Positions 16,264 through 25,948 are shown, numbered from the stretch's first letter. The stretch: 64,000 nt of DNA from an uncultured Rikenellaceae bacterium (GCA_910577285.1 CAJTLO010000002.1:223962-287961); one strand, 5' to 3'. Program-made: numbers and translations. The notes: a model not told the origin generated them from the sequence alone.

Positions 16264-17529
16264 ATGATGGCAATAAAACGCAGCGACATAGAGATAATGG
16301 CCCCGGTCGGTTCCTACGAATCACTCAGGGCGGCCGTAGCGGCCGGCGCCGACTCGGTATATTTCGGCGTGGGAAAGCTGAACATGCGTTCCCGTTCGGC
16401 GGCCAACTTTACCCTCGACGACCTGGCCCGTATCGTGGAGATCGCCCGGCAGTACGGTATCAAAACCTATCTGACGGTCAATACGATTCTCTACGACGAT
16501 GAGTTGGAAACCATGCACGCTGTCGTGGACCGTGCCCTGCGCGAAGGGGTCGATGCGGTGATAGCGTCGGACCAGGCCGCCATCCTGTATGCGCGGAGCG
16601 TGGGCATGGAGGTGCATATCTCCACGCAGCTCAACGTGTCGAACACCGAAACGCTGCGTTTCTACTCCCAGTGGGCGGACGTGGTGGTGCTCGCCCGCGA
16701 ACTGGACCTGGACAGGATACGGTGTATACACGACAACATTCGGGCTCAGCGGATATGCGGGCCCTCCGGGGAGCCGGTCAAGATAGAGATGTTCGCCCAC
16801 GGTGCCCTTTGCATGGGCATATCGGGGAAGTGTTACCTGAGCCTGCACGAGTGCGGTGCCTCGGCCAACCGCGGGGCTTGCCGGCAGATATGCCGTCGTT
16901 CCTACGAGCTGCGCGATCGCGATACGGGCGAAACCATCGCCGTCGAGGGGCGTTACCTGCTCTCTCCGAAGGATCTGTGTACGCTGCCGTTCCTGGACCG
17001 CTTCATCGAGGCCGGCGTGCGCGTGCTCAAGATCGAGGGACGTGCCCGGTCGGCGGAGTATGTGAAGCGCGTGGTGGAGACCTACGACGAGGCCTTGCGG
17101 GCCATCGAGGTCGGGGAGTATTCGCCGGAGCGGGTGGAGGGCTGGATGGAGCGTCTTTCGGAGGTGTTCAACCGGGGATTCTGGGGCGGTTATTACCAGG
17201 GTGCTCCCGTAGTGGAGCTCAGTGCCAATTACGGTTCGTCGGCCACGGTGCGGAAAGTATATGTCGGCAAGGTCACCAATTTCTTCAAGAAGATAGGCGT
17301 TGCGGAGATACAGGTGGAGGCTTCGCCGCTCGAGCGGGGTGCCCGTTACGTGGTGCTGGGCGAAACGACCGGTGCCCTCGAAGGGGTGGTCGACGAGGTG
17401 TATGTGGCCGAACGTCCCGCCGAGGTCGCTCCCCAGGGCGTTTTCTGTTCGGTGAAAACCCCGGAGCCTGTCCGCCGGGGCGACAAACTCTATAAGATCG
17501 TTCCCGCCGAGGAGGTGGTCACGCAGTAG
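16264..17529 (+). CDS. U32 family protein (TrhP-like tRNA hydroxylation)
   Basis: This 421-residue protein is of the peptidase U32 family. The signature KIEMFAHGALCMGISGKCYLS lies at mid-protein, followed by further cysteines in NRGACRQICRRSY that fit an iron-sulfur site. Bacterial relatives (TrhP/YegQ, RlhA) are now associated with prephenate-dependent hydroxylation of RNA uridines or cytidines rather than proteolysis, and TrhP is the closest in length. The C-terminal domain carries a small beta-barrel region. The gene starts with two consecutive ATGs. It probably shares the polyprenyl synthase transcript. Confidence 0.85.
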   Translation: MMAIKRSDIEIMAPVGSYESLRAAVAAGADSVYFGVGKLNMRSRSAANFTLDDLARIVEIARQYGIKTYLTVNTILYDDELETMHAVVDRALREGVDAVIASDQAAILYARSVGMEVHISTQLNVSNTETLRFYSQWADVVVLARELDLDRIRCIHDNIRAQRICGPSGEPVKIEMFAHGALCMGISGKCYLSLHECGASANRGACRQICRRSYELRDRDTGETIAVEGRYLLSPKDLCTLPFLDRFIEAGVRVLKIEGRARSAEYVKRVVETYDEALRAIEVGEYSPERVEGWMERLSEVFNRGFWGGYYQGAPVVELSANYGSSATVRKVYVGKVTNFFKKIGVAEIQVEASPLERGARYVVLGETTGALEGVVDEVYVAERPAEVAPQGVFCSVKTPEPVRRGDKLYKIVPAEEVVTQ

Positions 17530-17789
17530 CGCGGCGCTTGTCGGGATTCTTTCGCTGCGGAAAGGTTCCTTTCCGCAGGCGTCATCGTCTGTTTGCAGGT
17601 TGCCGTATGTGCGGCGTGTTTCCCGTGTCGGCGGTTCGCCCCTTTTGCGTGTCGTCGGATGTCCCGTCGGGCGGTGCCGGATGGGGCCCTTCCGGTGCTC
17701 CCCGGCGTGGCGAGGGCTTCGAGGAGCTGTCTTTTGTCGGCGGAGATGCTTCGTCGTCGGCCCTGACGAAGATACCGGCCGGTAGTCGC

Positions 17790-18191
17790 TTACGGCAGTT
17801 GCGTGCTGCCGGGGAGAGCGGCGAGGAATCTTCGGATGGTCTCCGCCATCTTTTGCAACAGGGTATCCGGTGCGTCTCCGTTCAATGGGCGTGCATGGAC
17901 GGCCGGTTTCGTTTCGGTATCATGCACGTGTATCCGGAAAGCGTATTTCCGGTTGTCGGTTTGGCGGACGGTCGCTTCCTGCCGGAGGGCGCCGTCGAAC
18001 GGCGCGTCTATTTCCCGTTGCGTGCCTGTGCCGTCCGGCCGGATGTAGTTGCCGCAGGCGAGGAGGGGCGAGCGGAAACCGGCGGATGAATTCGTGACGG
18101 AAAAATCTTGCCCTGCGTGCCTCCATCCCTGTGCGGTTCGCGTTTCGTGTCCGTTTCGCCGGGGCATCTCCGCGGTGAATATCCGCTCCAT
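17790..18191 (-). CDS. Possible hypothetical protein, start uncertain
   Basis: I do not recognise this protein. The minus-strand frame ends in a plausible protein-like stretch (KYAFRIHVHDTETKPAVHA, then a predicted helix containing LLQKMAETIRRFLA), with codon use similar to neighbouring genes. The first ATG in that stretch gives 133 residues (MERIFTAEMPRR). The frame is also open without an ATG for another 137 codons upstream, into the nrdJ 3' end, so a GTG start or a decayed longer gene is possible. No signal peptide, membrane segment or known motif is evident. On the opposite strand a 183-codon frame overlaps it and looks less protein-like. The region 17530-17789 to its left holds nothing identifiable. 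Confidence 0.35.
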   Translation of the reverse strand: MERIFTAEMPRRNGHETRTAQGWRHAGQDFSVTNSSAGFRSPLLACGNYIRPDGTGTQREIDAPFDGALRQEATVRQTDNRKYAFRIHVHDTETKPAVHARPLNGDAPDTLLQKMAETIRRFLAALPGSTQLP

Positions 18192-18463
18192 GAAATCGAA
18201 CAGGCCGGTCCGTCCGAACGACCGAAAAAGCAGTCGTGCAGTTGTCGGTCCCTTCTGCCGGCGTTGTCCGAACGAAACCTCCCTATGGCTGACCTTCTTT
18301 TCCGACGCTTCGGTTATCGCCTCGCGGCCGCCGGGGAGGATGGAGGAGAAGGTGCCGAGTCGCGGGTATTCCGGCTCCGTGAGGCCGGTCCGGACCGGTT
18401 TCACGAAACGCTCTTTGCGGTTCACGTTTTCGGAGTAGGTCGTTGCGGTTGTCGGTTGCAGGA

Positions 18464-18494
18464 ACGGCCACTGCTCCCCAGGAGCAGTGGCCGT
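18464..18494 (-). terminator. Terminator after nrdJ
   Basis: A 14-bp perfect stem (ACGGCCACTGCTCC with GGAGCAGTGGCCGT) and a 3-nt loop lies 24 bp past the nrdJ stop. The downstream T-run is weak (TTCC). Confidence 0.7.
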
Positions 18495-18517
18495 CCGGTT
18501 GGGTGTCGGGCAGCGTC

Positions 18518-21097
18518 TTAGCTGCAACGCGACCAGCCGCACGAGGTGCAGTGCGGGCACTTCTCCTGGAAGACGAGCGACTCTTCGCCGCAGTTGGGGC
18601 ACTTCTGCTTGTGGATCTTCGTGCCGTCTTTGATGTACTGCTTCAGGGCGCGAGCCACACCGCTCTGCCAGTTACTGATCGTTTCGCTGTCGAAGCTGAG
18701 ACCGTCCACCAGGTTCACCACGTCTACGATGGGCATGCCGTTGCGCAGCACGCCGGAGATGAGTTTCGCGTAGTTCCAGAACTCCTTGTCGAACAGGCGC
18801 GAGATGCCGCCGATGACGTGCGGGTAGCCGTATTTGTCCTGGTAGCGGAAGTCGTAGCGTTTCTGGCCGTCCTCCTCCTTGACCTTGATGATGAATCCTT
18901 TGTTGATGGACTTGGGGATGTAGAGGGAGTCCTCCTCGATCTTACCGGTGAAAATCTCGTACGGGTGACCGTTGTAGATACCCACGAAAGCGATCCAGTC
19001 CTCCGCGCCGTTTTTGAAACGGACCACGTCGGCCTCCAGTTCGATGGGGCGTGCCAACGGCGGTTTGTATTCGTCGCCCTCGTAGTTCTCCTTCTCTTTT
19101 TTCTTGGGCTTCGTATCCACCAGTACGCCGGCCCGCGAGCCGTCGCGATAGACGGTCACGCCTTTGCAGCCGCTCTCCCAGGCCGCCTGGTAGACCTTGC
19201 TGACGAGCTCTTCGGTGACGCTTTCCGGCAGATTAACCGTAACCGATATGGAGTGGTCCACCCACTTTTGGATGGCGCCCTGCATCTTTACCTTGGCCAC
19301 CCAGTCGATGTCGTTGGCGGTCGCCCGGTTGTAGGGCGACTCTTCCACGAGCTTGTCGAGCTCGGCGTCGCCGATGCTGTCGAGTGCGGATATGTCGTGG
19401 CCGGTGACCTCGAGCCAGGTGATGAACTTGTGATGGAATACGTTGTATTCTTCCCACGAATCGCCCACTTCGTCGGTAAAGGTGATCTTGACGTTCTTGT
19501 CGGTCGGGTTGACCTTGCGGCGGCGTTTGTAGACCGGACGGAAAACGGGCTCGATTCCCGAGGTGGTCTGCGACATGAGCGACGTGGTTCCCGTGGGGGC
19601 GATGGTGAGCATGGCGATGTTGCGACGGCCCACCTGCGTCATCTCTTCGTACAGAGCCGGGTCGGCTTCGCGGATGCGGGCGATCATCGGGTTGCCCTCC
19701 TCCTTGAGGTTGTCGTACATCGGGAAGGCACCCCTTTCGCGGGCCATCTTCACCGAAGCGCGGTAGGCCTCGATGGCGAGCGTCTTCTGTACCTTCACCG
19801 CGAATGCGATCGCTTCGTCGGTGCCGTAGGTGAGGCCCAGGGCCGCCAGCATGTCGCCCTCGGCGGTGATGCCGAGGCCCGTCCGGCGTCCCTTGAGCGC
19901 CTTCTCGCGGATCTTTTCCCATAGGGTGAGCTCCACGCGGCGGATGTCGAGGTCCTCCGGATCGTGCTTGATCTTGTTGTAGATGATCTCGATCTTTTCG
20001 AGTTCGAGGTCGATGATGTCGTCCATCAGGCGCATGGCCGATTCCACATGGCTGCGGAACTTGTCGAAGTTGAACTTCGCCTGCGGGGTGAAAGGATCGT
20101 CCACATAGCTGTAGAGGTTCATTGCCAGCAGACGGCAACTGTCGTAGGGGCAGAGCGGTATCTCGCCGCAGGGGTTGGTGGATACGGTGCGGAAGCCTTC
20201 GTCGGCATAACAGTCGGGCACCGATTCGCGCAGGATGGTGTCCCAGAACAGCACGCCCGGTTCGGCGCTCTTCCAGGCGTTGTGGATGATCTTGTTCCAC
20301 AGCGTACGGGCGTCGATCTCCTTCGTGTAGAGAGGGTTCTCCGAGTCGATCGGGAAGGTCTGCACGTACTTCTCGTTGTTGAGGACGGCGTGCATGAAGG
20401 CGTCGTCTATCTTGATGGATACGTTGGCGCCCGTCACCTTGCCCGTCTCCACCTTGGCGTCGATGAAGTTCTCCGCATCGGGGTGTTTGATCGAGAGCGA
20501 GAGCATCAGTGCGCCGCGCCGGCCGTCCTGCGCCACCTCGCGGGTGGAGTTGGAGTAGCGTTCCATGAAGGGCACGATGCCGGTTGCCGTGAGGGCGCTG
20601 TTGAGGACGGGACTTCCGGTAGGCCTGATGTGCGAGAGGTCGTGTCCGACTCCGCCCCTGCGCTTCATGAGCTGTACCTGTTCCTCGTCGATGCGGATGA
20701 TGCCGCCGTAGGAGTCGGCGGGGTTGCGGTGGCCGATGACGAAGCAGTTGGAGAGCGACGCTATCTGGAGGTTGTTGCCGATACCCGTCATGGGACCTCC
20801 CTGCGGGATGATGTAACGGAACTCCTTGAGCAGGTCGTAAATCTCCTGCGCCTTCATCGGATTGGGGTAGGTGTTCTCGATGCGTGCCAGTTCGTTGGCG
20901 ATTCGCCAGTGCATCTGTTCGGGCGATTTCTCGAAAATGTGGCCGAACGAATCTTTCAGCGCGTATTTGCTGACCCATACCATGGCGGCCAGGTCATCGC
21001 CTTTGAAGTACTCCTTGGCGCCCTCTATCGCCTCGTTGTACTGGTATTCGGTGAGGGTGCGCCCGTCTGCACCCACGTGTCTCTTAACGTCGGACAT
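18518..21097 (-). CDS. nrdJ: Adenosylcobalamin-dependent ribonucleotide reductase, class II
   Basis: This oxygen-insensitive ribonucleotide reductase of 859 residues makes deoxynucleotides with a B12-derived radical. The active-site region STNPCGEIPL and the SNCFVIG cysteine segment near residue 117 are visible, together with AMLTIAPTGTTSLM and PVYKRRRKVNP. The C-terminus is a zinc-ribbon-like domain (CPNCGEESLVFQEKCPHCTSCGW), typical of this branch, and the final cysteines probably re-reduce the active site. No cobalamin riboswitch fits in the 150 bp between it and folB. A strong hairpin ends the gene. Its presence implies B12 uptake or synthesis in this organism. Confidence 0.93.
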   Translation of the reverse strand: MSDVKRHVGADGRTLTEYQYNEAIEGAKEYFKGDDLAAMVWVSKYALKDSFGHIFEKSPEQMHWRIANELARIENTYPNPMKAQEIYDLLKEFRYIIPQGGPMTGIGNNLQIASLSNCFVIGHRNPADSYGGIIRIDEEQVQLMKRRGGVGHDLSHIRPTGSPVLNSALTATGIVPFMERYSNSTREVAQDGRRGALMLSLSIKHPDAENFIDAKVETGKVTGANVSIKIDDAFMHAVLNNEKYVQTFPIDSENPLYTKEIDARTLWNKIIHNAWKSAEPGVLFWDTILRESVPDCYADEGFRTVSTNPCGEIPLCPYDSCRLLAMNLYSYVDDPFTPQAKFNFDKFRSHVESAMRLMDDIIDLELEKIEIIYNKIKHDPEDLDIRRVELTLWEKIREKALKGRRTGLGITAEGDMLAALGLTYGTDEAIAFAVKVQKTLAIEAYRASVKMARERGAFPMYDNLKEEGNPMIARIREADPALYEEMTQVGRRNIAMLTIAPTGTTSLMSQTTSGIEPVFRPVYKRRRKVNPTDKNVKITFTDEVGDSWEEYNVFHHKFITWLEVTGHDISALDSIGDAELDKLVEESPYNRATANDIDWVAKVKMQGAIQKWVDHSISVTVNLPESVTEELVSKVYQAAWESGCKGVTVYRDGSRAGVLVDTKPKKKEKENYEGDEYKPPLARPIELEADVVRFKNGAEDWIAFVGIYNGHPYEIFTGKIEEDSLYIPKSINKGFIIKVKEEDGQKRYDFRYQDKYGYPHVIGGISRLFDKEFWNYAKLISGVLRNGMPIVDVVNLVDGLSFDSETISNWQSGVARALKQYIKDGTKIHKQKCPNCGEESLVFQEKCPHCTSCGWSRCS

Positions 21098-21245
21098 AAG
21101 TCAAAATTTATGATGTTGGTTCTTAGATGTTTCTCTGACAGCGGACGGCTCCCGGCCGCCGACTACAAGTTTACGCCCATTTTCCGGACCCTCCATCCGT
21201 CCGGCTGTTTAGTTATCAACAACCGATTAACATTCGACAATTATC

Positions 21246-21599
21246 TTATTTACAAAGCGTTACGGATACCTTGCGAAGTTTGCCTCCCAAGGGCGGGGCG
21301 AGCTTTGAAACCGTCGCGCAGACCCGGCGCAACTGCGGGAACTCGGCGTAAAGCGCTTCGATGATGCGCAACGTCACATGTTCCAGAATATTCGACTTCT
21401 GCTTCATGCACTCCGCCACGATGGTATATACCCGGAGATAGTTTACGGTCTTCGTGACGTCGTCGGTCTGTGCCGCCTCGTCGAGTTCGGCATCGAGCGA
21501 GAGGTTGACCAGAAAACGGTTGCCTACCACCTTTTCCAGGTCGTAGCAGCCGTGATAGGCTTTGAACTCCATCTCGTCCAGGGTAATGGTGTATATCAT
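21246..21599 (-). CDS. folB: Dihydroneopterin aldolase
   Basis: This folate-pathway enzyme of 117 residues converts dihydroneopterin to 6-hydroxymethyl-dihydropterin and glycolaldehyde. The N-terminal EMEFKAYHGCYDLEKVVGN motif and the C-terminal lysine in SKLAPPLGGKLRKVSV are characteristic. I chose the ATG giving MIYTITLDEMEF. The open frame continues upstream for 18 codons of non-conserved sequence. It lies 148 bp upstream of nrdJ on the same strand, so a bicistronic transcript is possible, but no promoter could be fixed with confidence. Confidence 0.92.
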   Translation of the reverse strand: MIYTITLDEMEFKAYHGCYDLEKVVGNRFLVNLSLDAELDEAAQTDDVTKTVNYLRVYTIVAECMKQKSNILEHVTLRIIEALYAEFPQLRRVCATVSKLAPPLGGKLRKVSVTLCK

Positions 21600-21846
21600 G
21601 GTATGGATCGTTTGGGTGCCGGGGCGTGCGGCTCCGGGCGTTCGGAATAACAAAGGTACGATTATTTTCCGGCATTGCGCATCTTTTTCGTCGGACGGGC
21701 CGGGGCCGCCGGCCGTGCGGAGCGCTGCGTGCGTCGGCGTAACGGAGTAAGGAACAGGGGAGTATGTACAGGTGGCGGGGTGCGTCGGGCGAACCGCCCG
21801 ACGGGATTATTTTCGTTGTGCCGCTTCGGGCGCCGCCTTGTGGAGT

Positions 21847-21878
21847 GTTGGCCGGTCGGCGGCATTTTCGTAAATTTG
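21847..21878 (+). promoter_or_regulatory. Promoter of the small membrane protein gene
   Basis: TAAATTTG (21871-21878) is an exact -7 match, with GTTG (21847-21850) 20 nt upstream as an imperfect -33 box. The predicted start near 21884 favours the ATG at 21905 over the one at 21893. Confidence 0.55.
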
Positions 21879-21904
21879 CGGTAAACCCGATAATGAGGAA
21901 CTAT

Positions 21905-22396
21905 ATGAAACGATACGTCGTTTACAGCCGGTCCGCATGGCTGCTTACCGTCGGTCTGTCGGCACTCCTTTGCGGAACCGTACTGGGGCTTTTGCTCCTG
22001 TGCGAAGAGCGGTGGCTGGTGCTCTCGTGGAGCATCCTGGTCGTGGTGATGTTGGGCGTATCCTTATATTATGCGCCTATGCGCATCGTATTGGAGGACG
22101 ATGCGCTTCGGATCGAACGGTCGCTCCGCATAAAGGCCATCCCGCTCGCCCTCATCGGGGAGGTGCGTCCGTACCGCCCGGCCTGCGCGGCCGTTTCCCT
22201 CTGCGGAAGCGGAGGATTCCTGGGGTACTGGGGTTGGTTCGCAGAGAAGGGGCTGGGACGGTATTTCGCATATTACGGCCGCAAGTCGGACTGTTTTCTG
22301 GTGACGTTGAAGGACGGCAGGAAGTATGTGCTCGGTTGCCGGGAGGCGTCCGATCTGGTCGGGGCGCTTGGGGCCCGGCTGGCAGCGCGTTCCTGA
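21905..22396 (+). CDS. Small membrane protein with PH-like domain
   Basis: This 163-residue protein has two hydrophobic helices near residues 10-30 and 36-54. A soluble stretch follows with the pattern APMRIVLEDDALRIERSLR and later RYFAYYGRKSDCFLVTLKDGRKYVLGCREA. That beta-rich layout resembles bacterial PH-domain (bPH_2) membrane proteins, whose function is generally unknown. The alternative ATG four codons upstream would leave almost no leader after the predicted transcription start. The gene is alone on its strand and is closed by a palindromic hairpin. Confidence 0.7.
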   Translation: MKRYVVYSRSAWLLTVGLSALLCGTVLGLLLLCEERWLVLSWSILVVVMLGVSLYYAPMRIVLEDDALRIERSLRIKAIPLALIGEVRPYRPACAAVSLCGSGGFLGYWGWFAEKGLGRYFAYYGRKSDCFLVTLKDGRKYVLGCREASDLVGALGARLAARS

Positions 22397-22565
22397 CCCG
22401 CCGTGCGGTGCGTCGGGTTTCGGCGTTGCTGCGCGTATTCCGTGTCGGAAGAGCTTTGTGGCGGCCCGGTTGCCTTGGGCGGGACGGTTCAGAGACCCTC
22501 GCTCGTCGGGGCGGCGCTCCGCCGGCTGCGACCTGGGGGAATGGGGGCGGACAGGTACTTGAAAA

Positions 22566-22593
22566 GGGCGTTACGTAGTGCTACGTAACGCCC
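22566..22593. terminator. Bidirectional palindromic terminator
   Basis: GGGCGTTACGTAG and CTACGTAACGCCC form a 13-bp stem with a 2-nt loop between convergent genes, the PH-like protein (+) and the lipoprotein (-). The rest of this 266-bp gap shows no gene. Confidence 0.7.
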
Positions 22594-22662
22594 TCGGTTG
22601 TCGATGAAAGAGTTCTCGCAAGGCGGAGTTCCGTGCCGCCTTGTCCGTATGCTGATCCTTGA

Positions 22663-23445
22663 TTATTTTCGGGTCATTCGTGCGCCGGCCTCGATTTTGT
22701 CGAAGCCCTCCAGCATCGCATCCATCTGGGGGGCGAGCTGGGTCAGCAGGGCGGCGACCTCCGGATTCCCCTCTCCGAGGAACGCGGCGATGGCGTTCAT
22801 GGCGTCCTTGTTCGTACGCCAGGTTTCGACGATCATCCCCTTGTCGAGGTAGAGGGCGAGCTCCTTGTCGGCGAGCCGGTATTTGAACGTGATCTTGGCG
22901 GTGTTGTCCGCTGCCGAGTAGGTGAAGATGCCCTGGGTGAACTTGGTCAGAATCTCCTTGGTCGCGGCCGCCGTCTGCGGGTCCTCTTCCGCATCCAGCA
23001 GGTTGTCGATCGTTTCGGAGGAGAGGGTGAAGACGGCCCGATCGCCGCTGAGGGCGTAGGTGATAGCATCGGCGGCGACTCCTTCCGCTTCGTCGGGCAG
23101 AATCGGTACGGTGCCCTCTTCGGGGTCGTCGAAGACGATGACGATGGAGCCGTCCGGACCGAAAGTGATCTCCGACGTGCCTCCCATGTCGGTCGTCGAG
23201 GTCATTGCGTAGGCTGCCGCGATGACTTGCGCGAAGGTGATGTCCATTCCGTCGGCGGTGAGGGCCGTCGCTTCGGGATCTTTGGCCTGCATGTCGGAGT
23301 AGAGCGGCTTGGCCTCCATGCGGTAAGTACCTGCGAAGAGGGTGTCGCCGGCCGGCATGTCGGCGGGTTTCTTGTCGCAGCCCGCCAGGTGCATTGTTGC
23401 GGTCATCGCCGCTACGGCGAGCAGACCGCTGATCGTTTTTTTCAT
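22663..23445 (-). CDS. Predicted lipoprotein of unknown function
   Basis: This 260-residue protein begins with a lipoprotein signal peptide, MKKTISGLLAVAAMTATMH then LAGC, with the lipobox cysteine near residue 23. The mature part is acidic and probably mixed alpha/beta. It includes a repeated AYAMTST and DAITYALSG pattern reminiscent of small Bacteroidales DUF lipoproteins with a lipocalin-like fold, but I do not recognise the family. I chose the ATG before KKTISG because the 16 codons upstream are not signal-like. It follows the helicase gene by 22 bp, so the two are probably co-transcribed. Confidence 0.75.
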   Translation of the reverse strand: MKKTISGLLAVAAMTATMHLAGCDKKPADMPAGDTLFAGTYRMEAKPLYSDMQAKDPEATALTADGMDITFAQVIAAAYAMTSTTDMGGTSEITFGPDGSIVIVFDDPEEGTVPILPDEAEGVAADAITYALSGDRAVFTLSSETIDNLLDAEEDPQTAAATKEILTKFTQGIFTYSAADNTAKITFKYRLADKELALYLDKGMIVETWRTNKDAMNAIAAFLGEGNPEVAALLTQLAPQMDAMLEGFDKIEAGARMTRK

Positions 23446-23467
23446 GCTTTTTCGGATTGGTGTAGTG

Positions 23468-25891
23468 TCAATCGATGATCTCGAGGTTCGCATACCGGCT
23501 GAGGAGGCTTTTCCTGCCCGCGCTCTCGAAGAGTACGGTGACCTTCACGTCGGCCGCCATCTCCTCCACGCCGGTGATCTCGCCCCGTCCGAACTTGGCG
23601 TGTTCCACCCGCATCCCTACGGCATAGCGGGAGGTTGCGGCGGGACGACCGGGGGCGGGGCCGCTCTCTTCCTGCGTCATGCGCCGGCTGCCCATGCTCT
23701 TCATGGTGCGGGTGTCGGGCGGCGCGGATACGATGTAGGGCGTGCGGGGTTTTGGGGATGCCTGTTCGGCCGAGCGCCTGTTCGGCGGAGTTCCCGTGCC
23801 TTTGCGGGGCTGGCCGTCGTAGGCGGCGCGTTCGGACTGCCGCCTGTCGTAGCGCTGCCGCAGCGTGGCGATCGGACCCTCTTCCGACTCCTCGTCCATG
23901 TCGGCCGGGAGATCGACGTAGCGCGGGTCCATCTCCGTGATGAAGCGGCTGGGATTGCAGAATTCGGTGTTGCCCCACTTGAAACGCTGCCGGGCAAAGG
24001 ATACGAACGCTTTTTTCCGGGCCCGTGTGACGGCGACGTAGAAGAGGCGGCGCTCCTCCTCCAGCTTGTCCTGCGAAGTGGCGCTCATCACGCTGGGGAA
24101 AAGGTTCTCCTCCACGCCCACGATGAAGACCGTGTCGAACTCCAGTCCCTTGGCCGAGTGGACGGTCATCAGCACCACGCGGTTCTTGGACTCCTCGCCC
24201 TCCTTGTCCATGTCGGTCATCAGGGAGATGTTCTGCAGCCACTCCTCCACGGTGGGTTCGGCTGCGGATTCCGCGTCGCCCTCCTCGTAGGCCAGCACGA
24301 TGCGTTCCTCCTTGAAGTTCTGCATGGAGGCGAGCAGCTCGTTGATGTTTTCCAGAGCGCCTTCCGATTCGGGCGAAGGGTTCAGGCGGTAGCTGCCGAT
24401 GAGCCCCGACCGGGTGGCCACTTCGAGGCCGAACTCGTGCAGCGGCTTGGTGGCGCGTTCCAGCGAAAGGGAGCGGATCATCCCGGTGAAGTCGGCGAGT
24501 TTCTTCGCGGCCGTTTTCAGCTCGGGAATTTCGTCGCTGTCCGTGCCCTCGAGGACCTCCCACATGCTCACGCCCCGCTCGGCGGCGACAGCTGCCACGC
24601 GGGCCACCGTGACCGCACCGATGCCGCGGGCCGGGGTGTTGATGATGCGCCGCAGCGCCTCGTTGTCGCGCGGATTGACGATCAGCCGGAAATAGGCCAC
24701 CAGGTCCTTGATCTCCTTGCGGTCGTAGAAGGAGTGACCGCTGTAGATGCGGTAGGGGACGTCGCGGCGGCGCAGGGCGTCCTCGATGGCACGCGACTGG
24801 GAGTTGTTGCGGTAGAGGACGGCGATCTCGCTCCACCGGCCCTCGTTCTCCCGTCCCGCCTGTTTGGCGAGGTCGGCCACCAGGTAGGCCTCCTCCTGAT
24901 CGGTGTAGGCCTTCAGTACCTTCACCCGGTCGCCTTCGTCGTTCTCCGAGAAGACGTTCTTGGGGATCTGGCGGTCGTTCTTGGCGATGATGCTGTTGGC
25001 GGCGTTGACGATGTTGCGGGTCGAACGGTAGTTCTGCTCCAGCTTGAAGACCTTCGCCTGGGGGAAGTCGTTCTGGAACCGGAGGATGTTCTCTATCTTG
25101 GCGCCGCGGAAGGAGTAGATGCTCTGTGCGTCGTCGCCCACCACGCAGACGTTGGAGTGGAGCTGTGCCAGGCGTCGCACGATGAGATACTGCGCGTAGT
25201 TGGTGTCCTGGTACTCGTCCACGAGGATGTACCGGAACCGGTTCTGGTACTGTTCCAGGGCATCGGGAAAGTCGCGGAAGAGAATGTTCGTGTAGAGCAG
25301 CAGGTCGTCGAAATCCATGGCGTTGTTGGCCTTGCACCGCCGCGTGTATTCCAGGAAAATGGCGGAGAATTCGGGGCGTCGTCGCTGTCGGTCTTCGGCG
25401 ACGAACGAAGGGTTGGCCGCATAGGCTTCCGCGGTCACCAGGTTGTTCTTCGCCAGCGAGATGCGCGAATGGATGTCGCGCGGCTTGTATTCGTCGGTGC
25501 TGAGATTGCGCTCCTTGACGATGGTCGAGAGCAGGCTCTCGCTGTTGGACGAGTCGTAGATCGTGAAGTTGGGGTCGAAGCCGAGCCTTTCGGCCTCCTG
25601 CCGCAGGATGCGATAGAAGATCGAGTGGAACGTCCCCATCCAGATGTAGCGTGCGCGGCCGTCGGGGACGAGCTGCTGGATGCGTTCGCGCATCTCCCGT
25701 GCGGCCTTGTTGGTGAAGGTGAGCGCGAGGATCGAGCCGGGCTGGATGCCCTGTTCGATCATGTAGGCGATGCGGCTGGTGAGCACGCGCGTCTTGCCCG
25801 AGCCGGCCCCGGCCACGATCAGGGAGGGGGCGTCGTAGTGCAGTACCGCCTCTTTCTGGGCGGGATTGAGCGTATCTGTGAAATGGGACAT
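23468..25891 (-). CDS. UvrD/PcrA-type superfamily 1 DNA helicase
   Basis: This 3'-5' DNA helicase of 807 residues acts in nucleotide excision, mismatch or replication repair. Motif I is VAGAGSGKTRVLTSRI near residue 26, motif II is VDEYQDTN, motif III contains DDAQSIYSFRGA, motif IV is QNYRSTRNIV, and motif V is VVLMTVHSAKGLEF. A Tudor-like tail at the C-terminus (VGMRVEHAKFGRGEITG) is the module that couples PcrA/UvrD to RNA polymerase in other bacteria. The lipoprotein gene follows 22 bp downstream. A TACCTTTG -7 box lies about 50 nt before the ATG. Confidence 0.94.
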   Translation of the reverse strand: MSHFTDTLNPAQKEAVLHYDAPSLIVAGAGSGKTRVLTSRIAYMIEQGIQPGSILALTFTNKAAREMRERIQQLVPDGRARYIWMGTFHSIFYRILRQEAERLGFDPNFTIYDSSNSESLLSTIVKERNLSTDEYKPRDIHSRISLAKNNLVTAEAYAANPSFVAEDRQRRRPEFSAIFLEYTRRCKANNAMDFDDLLLYTNILFRDFPDALEQYQNRFRYILVDEYQDTNYAQYLIVRRLAQLHSNVCVVGDDAQSIYSFRGAKIENILRFQNDFPQAKVFKLEQNYRSTRNIVNAANSIIAKNDRQIPKNVFSENDEGDRVKVLKAYTDQEEAYLVADLAKQAGRENEGRWSEIAVLYRNNSQSRAIEDALRRRDVPYRIYSGHSFYDRKEIKDLVAYFRLIVNPRDNEALRRIINTPARGIGAVTVARVAAVAAERGVSMWEVLEGTDSDEIPELKTAAKKLADFTGMIRSLSLERATKPLHEFGLEVATRSGLIGSYRLNPSPESEGALENINELLASMQNFKEERIVLAYEEGDAESAAEPTVEEWLQNISLMTDMDKEGEESKNRVVLMTVHSAKGLEFDTVFIVGVEENLFPSVMSATSQDKLEEERRLFYVAVTRARKKAFVSFARQRFKWGNTEFCNPSRFITEMDPRYVDLPADMDEESEEGPIATLRQRYDRRQSERAAYDGQPRKGTGTPPNRRSAEQASPKPRTPYIVSAPPDTRTMKSMGSRRMTQEESGPAPGRPAATSRYAVGMRVEHAKFGRGEITGVEEMAADVKVTVLFESAGRKSLLSRYANLEIID

Positions 25892-25940
25892 CGTCGGTCG
25901 TAATGGAATGGGGGCGTGTCGGGCACGCCCTACGATGTCG

Positions 25941-25948
25941 CAAAGGTA
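25941..25948 (-). promoter_or_regulatory. -7 box upstream of the UvrD-like gene
   Basis: TACCTTTG on the minus strand (25948-25941) matches TAnnTTTG. No clear TTTG is seen at the -33 position. The predicted start is near 25935. Confidence 0.45.

Noticed and set aside
21098..21245. Cobalamin riboswitch upstream of the B12-dependent reductase
   Set aside because: The gap is only 148 bp and none of the conserved B12-box blocks can be seen.
23342..25903. An 853-codon plus-strand frame antisense to the UvrD-like helicase
   Set aside because: The helicase motifs on the minus strand are unambiguous and the opposite frame is a composition artefact.
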